Source: Saccoglossus kowalevskii (Eukaryota; Hemichordata; Enteropneusta; Harrimaniidae). From it: 64,000 bases of DNA. This document shows positions 47,652 to 59,751 of this stretch, piece by piece; positions within the stretch are counted from its first letter, which is position 1; the number at the start of each line of letters is the position of its first letter. Both the position numbers and the translations under genes were made by a program. The notes beneath the pieces are model-generated. The model saw only the letters and a program-made list of their open reading frames with translations, was not told where the DNA came from and did no database searches. Location: assembly GCF_000003605.2 (NCBI RefSeq), contig NW_003109103.1, forward strand, positions 56,284 through 120,283, read 5' to 3'.

Positions 47652-47799
47652 ATGTACGATGCATTTTCAAATATCAAGAACGATTCACAGCCACTAAATC
47701 GTCACGGTATCCCAGCAACATACGCCTCTATCTCCAGCGATGTGTGTCAAACGTCCAATGCGGCACTGTACAGCATGGTTTGTAGTTCCATCTGTTCAG
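47652..47799 (+). CDS. Possible first coding exon, unrecognised protein
   Basis: ATG at 47652 with A at -3 and an in-frame TGA two codons upstream. Forty-nine codons begin MYDAFSNIKNDSQPLNRHGI and end MVCSSICS. They are followed by TTCAG and a GTACTG donor at 47800 in phase 1. Unspliced, the frame runs to 47903 (83 residues). Composition is protein-like, with varied residues and three Cys, but no family is recognised. A chance frame remains quite possible. Confidence 0.22.
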
Positions 47800-48633
47800 G
47801 TACTGCAAATGTATGTGGGAGGGGGTCTCGGGTTACATATATGGCAGATTATAACAACATGTTTCGACAAATCAAAGGCTGTTATAAAACAAATTTGCTA
47901 TAGCTTAATATAATCAAACGCACTGGCTTCCGTGTGCATCTCATTATCGTAGAACCTTTTCAGAATGTTAATTCGGTTTGGACCGAGTGGGGACCACGGT
48001 CTCGCACGTCAATAATCTCTTTGCCAACTTTCAAAGATTATTATCTTTTTCGGCACGTGCTGAAAACTCGTATGGACATGGAAATACCAAAATAACAAAC
48101 GTGGCTTGAGTTTCGTAGATTTTCTATATAAATTACCACAGACAGTGAACTATTTACGCGAAGTGTCGAACGTGTTAGTTCGCTTCGTGTTTGTACATTC
48201 TTAGTGCCAGTTTTTTGAGGTTGTTTCGCGTCATGCTGTGAGCGCTATATGATTTAATGCTACCAACTAACAGACCTTGGCTACTTCCGTGCAGTTTTTG
48301 AAGTATTCGTTGGCACCAGTCTGAGTGCCCAAGATGGAGGTAGTTTAAGATAATGAGGTACGTGGTTATTTGATGATATAGTTTTACGCATACCATCAAT
48401 TGCCCTTGAACCTAAACCGATTGATTACGATTATTGTCTTGGCAATGAATTCCTAGGACTGGTGTACTTTCAAACTTCACAATATTGAAGCGGTCATTAT
48501 AGGACATTTTAGGCTTTACTTTGTCTCTGGTTGTTTCATACTTTCCTATGCTATTGTGTCATGTGTATCCCCTAGCTTCTTCATATATGTCATAATGTAT
48601 TGGGTGTATTGACTTTCTCATATGTCATTCATC
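47800..48633. other. Unannotated stretch
   Basis: Nothing recognisable is seen. Confidence 0.4.
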
Positions 48634-48803
48634 TCTAGGATCCATGTGTTCTATGCGTCCCTTAGCTCTCTACTATATATACGTGTGTTCCATGTGTATA
48701 TAGCTTTCTAGGATTTATGTGTTTATACGTCCCTTAGCTCTCTACTATACATCTATGTGTTCCATGTGTATATAGCTCTAGGGTCCATGTGTTCTATACT
48801 TTA
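48634..48803. repeat. Imperfect tandem repeat, ~70-73-bp unit, about 2.3 copies
   Basis: Units start TCTAGG at 48634, 48707 and 48777. Each has ATGTGTT-TAT-CGTCCCTTAG, then CTCTCTACTATA, then TGTGTTCCATGTGTATATAGC. Looser related TGTGT/TAGCTTC text extends back to about 48555. Confidence 0.85.
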
Positions 48804-49496
48804 TGAAACTGTTGTAGAAATGATGCCTAACTGCGCGTGCTCAGTTATCGCAGGGCTCATTCCTACTTAAACAATTTCACTCCTGGGTAGTTTGTTCATG
48901 TCTAACTCTTTCGCTTGATTTACCGAATGTGAAATTGCCATTTTATTTTTTTAAATGGCTTGTTGTATTATTGTGTGTTCGTTTTCTGAATCGTATTAAT
49001 TAGGATGAAACTCATCCTCTCTTTATGGGTCACTGATCGGACATGGAAGTTCATCTATAGACTGAGTGAATATCCATTGTGTACATAGACAGTCAGCTAT
49101 TATCATGGTAAATACATTACTTGTGTTTCGTTACACCGAGAAATACGACAAAAGACGGTGCTTTGTTCGTATAGAGCACGTTAACGAGCACAAATGGGCA
49201 TTTTTTAAACAGCACATACACATAACTCGGCAGGTCAGCATGGGACCGGCGTCATAGAGGGAGTGCGATTGTAGTAACCACCACCCTTATCCCGCCCAAT
49301 GAATATTTCATATAAATATATTAATTATACATTTGCTGGAATCTAACGATACATCACACTTAGATAATAGCTAATAGTATTATTTTGAACATGGATGGAT
49401 AAGAGAAAAAAACGGGAAATCTCCTCAAGGAATTAATGACAAATTAAGTTCCGACATATTATCAAATGACTGTTCGCAGTACAAACAGTAACTCCA
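48804..49496. other. Unannotated stretch
   Basis: Nothing recognisable is seen. Confidence 0.4.
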
Positions 49497-49546
49497 NNNN
49501 NNNNNNNNNNNNNNNNNNNNNNNNNNNNNNNNNNNNNNNNNNNNNN
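49497..49546. other. Assembly gap, 50 N
   Basis: Fifty unresolved bases. A round number often means a placeholder, so the true gap may be longer. Distances across it should not be trusted. Confidence 0.99.
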
Positions 49547-50239
49547 CTACGGTATTGTTGGTAATGTGTGATAATTAAATAAAAAACGTTGTGTCCCAAA
49601 TAAGAATAACTGGTAGTGTTTCATGTGCGTATTTATATCATTGTCCACAATCATATGAGTTATATGGTTCAATCCGCAGATTCACTTCGGATCCATAATG
49701 AGGAAAATTCAGCCTTACTCCGTTTCTAAATGGTATACTTATGGGGGGAGAGGTGTTAGCACACATCCAGGGCATCAATTGAAACACGCACGTGAAGACA
49801 GTTTTAGAACATCTTATTCTATGTGTTGTATTTGAACAGACCCAGCTTCAATCTAAATTCTCCGCGGAAAATGCTGTCAAGCTCTTAGTATCAGTGCAGC
49901 TCCCTAGGGATATAATGTCATTTACAGGGAAATCAACTACAAAGTACATAGAAGGTTTATTTTAGTTGGACTCGTGTAATTTAGAAGACAAGGGAGATTG
50001 TCGTGTTATTATCTTAAAACTAACCATCTGACTTCTAAAATAACTAAAAGTGATACGAATGCGTATACGTCTTACCCGTTTAAATACCCGACAATAACAT
50101 ACAAATGAATACATTCAGAAGGAAATGGCCACTTAGTTTATAGGCATTCGTATTTTACGTTTGCACATACATATACTGATACTATCGGGACCAAGCTCAA
50201 ATCCAAATATGATTGTGTAGATTTAGTCCTCGGATAATA
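49547..50239. other. Unannotated stretch
   Basis: Nothing recognisable is seen. Confidence 0.4.
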
Positions 50240-50440
50240 TACTGTGGAATACATTATTTTCGCTGAAAAGGCTTTTTTGGCGTTTTGTATGGAATTTATT
50301 TTCACTGATTTCTGATGAGTTTAATGTGAAATATAGGAAAAAAATTATATTCGCTGGATTTTATTTTCACGGAATCATCCCTTCAGCGAAAATAGCGAAA
50401 ATAAATTCCAAGCGAAATAAAGTACTAGTATTCTACAGTA
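50240..50440. mobile_element. TA-flanked MITE with inverted terminal repeats
   Basis: The element proper is 50242-50438 (197 bp). Its ends are CTGTGGAATAC and GTATTCTACAG, inverted repeats matching at 10 of 11 bases, flanked by TA on each side (50240-50241 and 50439-50440). A TA duplication suits the Tc1/mariner superfamily. Inside, TTTTCGCTG and CAGCGAAAA-type words face each other, so much of the element can fold into a long imperfect hairpin. It has no coding capacity. A degenerate relative lies at 39560-39660. Confidence 0.72.
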
Positions 50441-53120
50441 GTTTGATTGCCATGACTTTTCGTGATAACGCGTACGGATGTCGTGGAAGACAATTTCGTA
50501 AATTAAATTAACCAGAAATATGTTTCTGTTGTATATAAGGATTTGAGAAGGGCGTGAGAAGGCGAATGTCACCAACCTATTTTATTTCGAGAAAATATTG
50601 GTTTTTAAAAAAAAGCATTAATGGTGACGGGCACTTCAACGGTTTTTAGAGCCTATTTATTATTAGTTCTCATGGGGACGACATCGGGTGGCACAGTTGT
50701 ATACCGTTACTGACAAATGCTTACAATATATAAAACTAGTTCCAGGTTTCCCACCACCGGAAGGTGTGTGTTAATTGTAGCAATTGATTCACAATGTAAA
50801 ATTCGTGGCATTGTCGCTTTGTCAACCGCAATTATACACCAACTAAAAATACTGTGTACGGGGATACAGAAAACGTTATTCATATACTTACAGAAATTGA
50901 GTAATTAAAGTCATTTTTCCTGTCAGTTCAAATGATGGGTGGCACGATCGATTTATTTTATATTATTCTAGCATTGTTAGTCTTTCGCTAATGTTAACAG
51001 CAGAACTTTTTTCTCTTTAACTCCATCACTCATATTTCATTCTGACTTCATTAAAAATCGTCGTAATTACTTAAGAAGTGCCGTAATAAAGACGAAATGG
51101 TCTGTCATATTTCCTAACAGTGGGTGACTATTCAATATTAAAATACAATCGCGCCACTGTGACACAAAACAATGACAATTAAATCATTATTTGCCACTTG
51201 AAACTGCCAATCATCGAACCCTGAGGGGGAGACAATATTGATGTACGCCCTCGCGCGGTTGTCGTGTCATTGTCACCCATCTGTCAATTCCGTCGCTGGT
51301 CCTTGTGGACCCGAATATGTAATGATATTAGTAATAACGTTTTGATAATTAGAATACATCAATTCGTCGTGTTGTCGTCGTTCTTTGTGAACTCCAATGT
51401 GGAGGCTATACCGCAAGCAATCGTTAATTCTGTCTCTACTCTGGGAAACCTTCGGTGTGTGACGTCATCGTGAGTCTCGTGTGGAGGGATTGCGGTGTAG
51501 ACAGGTTGTGCGAGATGGTCCGCTCTGTTAATACATGGTGCCAAAATCAGTATGTATGTGTACGCGTGTGTGTCTGTTTTACTTATCTGCAATACTCTTT
51601 AATTAGCAGACTCTCCACTATTGTTAGTAATTGCCATGGCGTTATACTGTCTGATTTGTATATACATTGTATTGTCTGTAAATAGGTTCAGTGTTTTAAC
51701 AACATACAAACTGGTTGGTGGTATTTGTTTTATAACTATGTAATATTATTACATTGATTGGGGCGATTATATCGTCATTAACGCCTTGCTTAATTTCAAC
51801 ATTCAACACAAGTGAGTCCGCATTTGCTCATCACACCCCTCCCCAGCCACCCACCCACCCCTCCTGAAATAAAACAAGTAGCAGCCATGTGATCGATTTC
51901 CGCGTCGACCGTGACCGTCCGTGGAAAACAATCGATTTCTTCCGCTTTTGCGCCCAAATTTCCAATAATACGTTACTACAATAGAATATAGCTAACTCTC
52001 CAATAATTTCATTTTTCAAGACGTGCATGTGTGAAGTTCATTGCATTGTCCACGGAACACGAGTACCTGGCGTCGCTTTATCTACCAGTATTGGAATATA
52101 TAATGAGTGACCTAAGCTGTATTGTGTTCTATCATTCATGGCCCCCATTCTATACAAATCCACGCCCACCCTATTCGCTCACATTTGTTATTCACGTTCG
52201 GCTGCACTTCGGGGAACATAACTGAAACCGGCTACGTATTGCATTCAGTTTCGTTTTTTTTCTCTCTACGGTTTGTTGCACTTCACCGCTTTTGTCTGCA
52301 ACATTACAGTTGCTGCATTATCATTATCAGTGACAATTGCTTCAGTAGAGAGCTGTCCTTGTTCGTAAGGTAAAACACTGGAGATATGCCCAGTCAATGT
52401 GTTTGCACTGAAGTACTACTAGTCGCATGGATCATTCGCGGGGTCGACGTGTGCTGGTGAGTACTACACTCTGATAACATCTGCATTTTGAAATATACTA
52501 TACTTGGATAATAATCCCATCAAATATATAGTGTCATCGCTGACAGTGTGTCTGGAGTACAGCATATATGGCCACAAAATTACTCTAAAATAATGAACAC
52601 TCAAAGTAATGTTATCATTATATTTGCTGGTCTGTGGTAGAGTTATATTTATAATAATGTGCGAGAATACTGGTAGTGGAGTGTATTGTGTATTACGTAT
52701 GATTTGTGCATTTTATTTATTCATTTATTTATTCGTTGTTGGTTACGTAAATTGGTTGAAAATAGTAGTGGGCGGAGTTTGTTTTCAATGACAGCGATTA
52801 AAAAGCTATAAACATAATTTGCCATTATTGTTCCCATAAGAATATGTAATTAGCTCGACAGAGGCTAACAAGCAAGTACAAGGCGTATATACGAATATTT
52901 TCCTCTTTGTTCCGAAATATTTTTGCCTGTCATATTGCCAAATACGCAATAAAACAGATGCAATGAGTTCGTTTACTTAATATTTCGTGAATTTCAGTTA
53001 ATCTATTTTTTTCCATGCAGTTATGCCTAACGTAATTACCGCATAACATACATATTTCCTTCCCCCGTTTTTCTCGATTTAAGTGGATTTTGTTGTAGCT
53101 CTTCAGCAGTGAGTTCGTCG
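50441..53120. other. Unannotated stretch
   Basis: A CRE palindrome lies at 51460-51467, and an ATG with a GTGAGT donor (52427-52456) gives only ten codons. Frames are short and motif-free. Confidence 0.35.
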
Positions 53121-53135
53121 CCCCCCCCCCCCCCC
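53121..53135. repeat. Run of 15 C
   Basis: Homopolymer. Its length is liable to sequencing error. Confidence 0.9.
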
Positions 53136-56100
53136 GTGGATACTTCCGGAGTATTTCATTGTGTCGTGATGTGCTTGATTTGTACTCTGGCTGATTTTTA
53201 CGGCCGGTTTACCGAATATTGTTTGGGAAAGAAAAATATGACATTTCAGTTTTAAAATGTCGTAAAACGTAGCGATAATTCATTTTCGTTTTACGAGAGT
53301 TCTGGGGTTAGCTTATTCCATGAAAATAACTAGATACGAGTGCACAAACAATATAAATGTTATCTCGACTGATTTGAATAGGCAGGCTAAACGCTTCCTA
53401 AACTATTCTGGGACACATGCATATGGCTGCGTGCTTAATTCCTGCCGCGCGCGGAGACAACTTAAAAATATAAATAATATAAATAAAATTATGAAGATAT
53501 AGATTTTGCGCGCTAAATACAACATCCAGATCGAAAAAAAAATACTATACAGATATTGCATTAGTTCAGAATTGTATTCGGTGGTGTAGACATGAAATAA
53601 TTGAGAGCGTTTATGAAATGGCTGATAGTTGTTATTGTGTGCCACGAGAAAAGCCCGCAGTGCTACTCAGATCTCATTTAATGTAAACTCGGATATTATT
53701 AGTTTTTAAAAAGTAGTTTGTGCTTGTTAAAATCAGTGCTCGCGACACAGGCGCGACAAATAACGAAATTAAACGTGCTGAATTAAGAGAAAAACAAAAC
53801 AATCAAAACTCGTGAAATATATTAACGCGTTTCATAACACGTATGGCGTTTAACCCTCTTAATGATCAATATCGGCGCTCGCGTTCAAATGTGCAGAATC
53901 ACTTTAGCAGGAATATTTACATACTACCATAACAATAGCTATTCTCTCTCGTGTTTGTGCATTTCATCGTTTATCTGAGCTCTATGGCGTTTCAACCAGA
54001 ATTGTGAATATTCATGGCCCAATTGTGTGCAGTGTATATGTACTAGTAGTTGACATGTGAATAAAACGTTATGATTAACTCACCCTACCCTCCGAAAATG
54101 AAAGAGTTAACATTCAATGAGTTATTGTTTTATGCGGTCTTATGATGATGATTACACTCAGGCTGTCGGGAAGAAAACAGCTTGGTATGTGCGAAATGAG
54201 TCACCTGAACTTGATCGTACCGAAGTGATACGTGATGTCCACGATGACTGTACTTGGCCTGTTCAGTGCGTTGATGCTACCTAATTCATGAATGGTGGTG
54301 ATCAGGTCTTTATTAATGAGTCATTCATCGGGGAATTCATCTCACCTTTAACCAGTAGACAGACACAAGTAGCGTTTTTTTTTTTCAAGAAAAAAAAATG
54401 ATATTTTTATTAAGTTTGTCTGCACTCGCTCATGTGTATTGTCACAGCAAATATCCGACGCCAACTGATGTTGATTTCGTCTAGTCTAAATTGTATTAAC
54501 CGCGCGTGCCGCCCATCACCTTGTTCCACCTCCCCTGCTCTTTCAAAAATTCAAGTCCTCATCTCTGAACCCAACTGAAACTGTATATTCGCAAGCTGAT
54601 AATTACGTTAAGGCTCAGCGATGGTGAGATGATTGACGTTGATTTAATCGCAATCTGCTCTGTTGAAATCAATGGGCATACACGCTGACTCGACCATTCA
54701 CAAATCGTAAAGTGCGTTGTAATACAATGTAATGGTTTTCCTATGTTCTCCTCCAAAGAGCGTTCCGAGTGTTGATAATAACACTATACGTTGCTCATAA
54801 CTCAGTTGGACACGTTTCGGTGAATATTGAGAATTATTTGAATATTATGCTCCGATGCAGAGGTTCTCAGTTTGAAAACTGAGGTTGGATCGGGTGAGCT
54901 GGAGGATTTGTGAAACAAAATGTCATGGGTCAAAAAAAATAACATGTTCTCGACTTTTTAACGTACAAAAATTAGGAAAAAAGTGACTAAAAAATTGTCA
55001 AATCAGTTTGAATTGCTCGTATAGTGAGACGAGTGTGGTAACAATTACCGCATGAACACGTACAATTTGTGTTATTTGAAGTGACCCGGGTGAGGAAACG
55101 GAGCCAAAACCGTTACACATTCTCCAGTATCTTTTGCGCATTGCCACAACATCCGCGCATGCTCTGTCGTCTCTAAAAACCAACGCGGTTTTGAAATAGC
55201 ACGGGCAAACCGATCTTCAGTCATTTGAAAGCGAGGCGCCTACACGCTTCTAACAAACTGTAAAATTCACCTAAATATGAACTACAATCTCTGTTCTCCA
55301 TTGCTAAAGGTAAACTCACTGTAAGCCAACAATAATTTTAAATGTTAAAACGAAGTTATTGAGAACTCTAAATATTAATGGCGTCGCAGATGACCCCGCG
55401 ATTAAGAGCGAAGAAGACTAGTGTAACTGTGACCGTGAATGAACCACACCCTTGATTCAAACACATTTCATTATATCATGAAACACCGCATTGTTCGATG
55501 ATGTTATTCCCTAAATTTCTATCTGAATGCTCAAGTACATTTCCCTTTTGTGTCGTCTTCTATAATTACCGATTCCAGGTGCTTTTAATAGCGCGCGTCT
55601 CAAATAACCTGCCAATCACCGAGTGTACCGCCCATCAGTTCATTCGTGCCGCTTTTGATGAAAAGTTTTGATGGGAAGTGATTTTATTTTATTGTAGCGA
55701 ATACAGATGCTTAAAATGAAACAAAGCCATGTATTGTGCTTGACTTGACGTTGCCTCCAGGGCTCTGCGTCCGATCTTTTGTGCATCTCGACAGAAATCG
55801 GAATATGTTTCCAACTCGCTAACTCAATCTGGAATTCAGATATAAAACAATTATGGAAAAAAAATGATTATCAATTTCGTTGCATTTCGGAGATATTTCT
55901 GTCGCCCTCGGGGACTGGTTAGAAGGATTTCATCGGCTAGATAAGTGATATCGGCAACATTAAAAAAAAACTCGGCATAGCTGAAAAATGGAATGTAAAA
56001 GAAAATCTAGTCGATCGTGAACAATGAATATTTTATCCATGCCTATCTTTGGGAAAGACTGAGATAATAATAGCAGACTCAACAAAAAGCACGATTATTG

Positions 56101-57402
56101 AATTAAATTAGACTAATTCATATTAATTGCAATTTCTGGTGAATTATACCTAGATTTATGGGTTTCGAGTAATACGGGCAAAACATATGCAGTTCTATTA
56201 ACGTCATTGTTTGCTCAAATTACGCCATGGTATAAGTATTACGCCATCATTGATAGCCTGGTAACATCGATGAATGCACCCGATAGTAACCCACAATGCA
56301 CAGCACGCCCACGTGATCACCGTCACAATGGGGTTGTGTTAAACCGAGAAATTGTGATGATTTAATAGAATAATAGAAATGCATTTATTCACCGTTTTAC
56401 TGGTAATATACGCGACGAGTGAGTATGGATAGTGATCACTGTGTGTGTAATAGACGGATAAACGTTGAATAGCAGTGCGATATCCAATGTCATTCATCGA
56501 TCGTGCTGGGGAACAAAGCAACTCGAAGCTATGGAGAGATTTTCGTTCACAGTATATACCGAATTTTCGTGATTGCCGTGATCTTGATGTCTGGGAAAAA
56601 ACTCATGATATAAGCTAATGACAATTTTTGCAGATGTCACATAAATCAACAGTGGTCCCGTAATTTAATTCGGAACACAACTAATTGTTATTGCAAGTCT
56701 TCAATTACCTATTATGATTAATTTGAAATCTTTTCATTTATTTAGTCACAAATTTCAAATAATATATCCTGGTATATTTTGATAGGGTTCTTCTTCCAGT
56801 GTGTTTTCTTTCTCATTCGGCGCCCATTTGAAGTTATTAATATTTTTATGAAGTCGCTGCTTTGATGTTCGACGCCTTCATGAATATTACAATGGGTTCT
56901 TCCAGTGCAAAAGATGCCCCACAGGGCTGCTGCTTTTAGGAAAATCTCCACTCTGCTCCGATATCCACACAGGAGACTGGTGATGGGGTTGATAATTACA
57001 ACGATGTTCTCGAGATAAGGGTAAAACACATAATCCGGGGATAATTCAAATATGCCGTGATCTGTCGAATCTTTGTGCTAATTACAGCGCGTGTCAGGTT
57101 TTCAAGTTCACTCACGTATGTGCTTTCTGTATGAGCTGTCAATTTACTAGTATCCTTGCCGAAAAATTGGGGAAAAGTGACTGAATGATCAATACACTTG
57201 TATTAGGGGAAATGTATGTATTGATGCGGTCACGATTGTTTTGTGGAGTAGTTAATGCTCATGGTGACGCGTTTCTGACTCAACTTTGAGTGCAGTGCGC
57301 AATTGGTGGAAGTACGCATTCATTGTTCAAAAAAGCGTTTTGTTGGTTCAGCTTTTTCAAAGCTTTTTCATTATGTATCCCATCCATTGAGAATTACCAG
57401 TG
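53136..57402. other. Unannotated stretch
   Basis: More than 4 kb without a recognised gene, RNA or element. There is a near-palindromic A/T run at 54375-54398 (T-run then A-run). Frames of 60-95 codons have no motif. Confidence 0.35.
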
Positions 57403-57458
57403 TAGAGTTTCCTCGATCTCTCCACCCCCCTAGAGTTTCCTCGATCCCCCCCCCCCCA
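57403..57458. repeat. Two-copy 28-bp tandem repeat
   Basis: TAGAGTTTCCTCGATC occurs at 57403 and 57431. Each copy is followed by a C-rich run. Confidence 0.8.
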
Positions 57459-57949
57459 TCCCCGCGCGCTTGCGGATTTCAAAATCTTCCATACCGCGGT
57501 AACGGCGTTGATACACACTGTGTGAGAATAACGCATTCTGTTTAATTGGTACACTCTTACAGGGAGGATTACACTAAGACACGCTTTCCGATCAGCTCAT
57601 CTCATCTCAGCTCAATTCACAACTAGACATTATTACATACACAGCGGAAATTCTAAAGATTTACCCCCTCCCTCTCTCTCTCTCTCTCGTATTTCCCCCA
57701 GGGAATGGTAAAAAGTAAGCTGTTTATTATACGCTAGACACATAGCCGTACCGGTAAAAGGCGTATGGATGCATGTTGTTCTTCAAAACTCTTGGAATAA
57801 TAATTGGGTAACGAACTCGTTATTCTGGATATGGTTGTTTGACGTAACGCCGGGGAAGAACGATGCTGGAAACACAATGACTTCGGCCTTTAACTGAAAG
57901 TATACACCGCGTCTATAGGATATTACCAAACACTGTTAGCGTGACTGAA
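57459..57949. other. Unannotated stretch with a (CT) run
   Basis: A (CT)8 microsatellite lies at about 57672-57688. No core promoter motif is seen before the exon candidate. Confidence 0.4.
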
Positions 57950-58063
57950 ATGAGCGACCGACGAGGGGAAGACACAGAGCGGCATGGACAAGTAGCCCCT
58001 ATTCCGTCTGCTGGATGGCGGCGTGGAGACGGTGAAGATTCAATGGCAACTCAGACAGAGGTG
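57950..58063 (+). CDS. Putative first coding exon, unrecognised protein
   Basis: ATG at 57950 with G at -3 and an in-frame TGA at 57878-57880. The 38 codons begin MSDRRGEDTERHGQVAPIPS and end GEDSMATQTEV, and the consensus donor GTGAGT follows in phase 0 at 58064. Codon use is GC-rich and unlike the AT-rich flanks, and a polar, charged N-terminal tail like this is common in cytosolic ends of membrane proteins and in signalling proteins. No family is recognised. The partner exons are not identified; they may lie beyond the window's right edge. If not spliced, the frame would stop at about 58100 after 50 residues. Confidence 0.45.
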
Positions 58064-59099
58064 GTGAGTATTGAATCGAACGTATTTATTTTATATTAAT
58101 ACATTGTTATTATAGTAAATTGCCAGGTTATACTAGTACCATTTGTAGTACCAAATGAAATTAGTGTGTACCAATTTCAATCTCAGTCTGTTTTTAAGTG
58201 AGAATGAAATGTAAACAACAGGGATATTGGCAAAAATGTCATTTCATATAACATTGGTACAGAGTATCTTTGGTGATCTTATTGTTGTTTTATTATTCGT
58301 TTACTCGACCCAACCCGTTTTGATGGTAGACTGGTATATTCGTACTCCCTACACATTACCATGATTCTGTGTTCTTAAATATATCATGGATCTATAATAT
58401 TACATCTCATCCGTTCGATATCCTATTTATCGGTGACGTAGCTAAAGAAAATTACAATGCCATGAGCGTTAAAGTTGGCGGTGAACTCTCACAAGACGTT
58501 GATTCTATTGTAGTCCAATCAGTTATGTGTACTCATCTCCGAGATTCCCTCTGTGTATGTCTCTGTCAGTATCGTCTTCTATCCCACCCCTGGTATCACA
58601 CTCGCTGATTTCACTTTGCGACTCCAGCGCTACTACCGTCCTCTTCAAACCAATTGTCCATTGCGACGCCACCCGATCTAGGGATATTGACAAGATGTGG
58701 TCTAGTCCGACAGGAGTCGGAGTAGGTTTATTAGCCTCTTTGAGTGTTACAAACATCGTTAAATCTCATTTCACAATTTTTTACTTTGTGGGTATAGATT
58801 TTGAAGATATATCGCTTATAGCGTGGCTACCGTTGATGACGTTTGATGTATGCCAAATAGTTCACTCCACTGAAAGGCCCGACGCCGAACACAATGGAAT
58901 ATAGTAACCATTTCCCTCTAAAAAGCACACCTAACTGACTGGTTATTTGCAACAATGCAGTCAAGGTACGATCAGTGCAGAATATATGTTTTTAAGGATC
59001 GTAAAGATACTCTGTCTCCATGTACTGTGAGAAATGATATATTATTCATTGTTTTGGTGGGATTACAATGCTACCGGGAGAAAGGGTGGTATTTTACTC
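58064..59099. other. Probable intron, with open frames at 58369-58904
   Basis: Plus frames (58369-58608, 58527-58904) and a hydrophilic, acidic minus frame (58523-58756, ending in ESQSEISECDTRGGIEDDTD and a stop) overlap. None has clear splice sites or a known motif. An exon here is possible but not supported enough to call. Confidence 0.2.
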
Positions 59100-59430
59100 A
59101 ATTTAAGTTTTTTTTGGAGAATTGGCAGAATTGGATACGTCGAAAACTGTTTTGCCACAGAAGCCATATTCATGTTTGGGACAACATAATATGTGCGGCC
59201 ATCTCTTTACCAAACAATTTACTGTCCTATCCTGGCGTCAACCATTCCCAGTCAAACACAACCAAGGTATGCTGGAAGTCGCATCTTTTGGAATTGACCT
59301 TCCCATTTAGTCACCTATAAGGTGGGGGAACCCACCCTTTTGGTGTTCAGCCTATGGTAAGATTTGAACTCGGGTCTACCGAACATGAGTCTGATGCAAT
59401 AACTATTACTACGCTACGGGTTTGCTTAAA
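59100..59430 (-). mobile_element. tRNA-derived SINE relic (candidate)
   Basis: On the minus strand a tRNA-like head spans about 59350-59423. It has an A-box-like TAGCGTAGTAATAG (59416-59403) and a B-box-like GAGTTCAAATC (59371-59361), 31 bases apart as in tRNA genes. CAT sits close to the anticodon position in a methionine-tRNA-like context (GCATCAGACTCATG). The acceptor stem does not pair, so it is not a working tRNA. Downstream come a GGTGGG-GGAA-CCCACC hairpin (59321-59336) and a CACCT-ATA-AGGTG palindrome (59312-59324). The body may run to about 59100, but its end, tail and target duplication are not identified. Confidence 0.45.
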
Positions 59431-59733
59431 CCATTAGAATGCGCTATCTAAAAATACATCGGATATTTTTAAAGTCAGTTAACTTTTTAAATATTAATTT
59501 ATATCTCGATGGCGGCCGAGCACGTAATAGCTTTAGTGGGAGGTGTGATTTGAGAGATGGTTGAGGGTAATGTTGTATTCAATTAGTATCGACTTTCACT
59601 GTTTTCTCGTCTGGAAGTGATACAAATGGCCAGCATGTATGGACAGCTGAGCTGCGCTAGACCGTTGTGTACATATTTCAGAAGGCGTGTTGGTATATTT
59701 GAGAGCGCCTGGGATAATATTGATACACGCTTT
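59431..59733. other. Unannotated stretch
   Basis: Nothing recognisable is seen. Confidence 0.4.
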
Positions 59734-59751
59734 AAAAAAAAAAAAAAAAAA
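59734..59751 (+). repeat. Run of 18 A
   Basis: It could be a retroelement tail or a slippage run. No element is recognised upstream of it. Confidence 0.9.

Noticed and set aside
52386-52456. Short exon ending in a GTGAGT donor
   Set aside because: Two different ATGs (52386 and 52427) give 24 or 10 codons in different frames, so the donor alone is not enough to call a coding exon.
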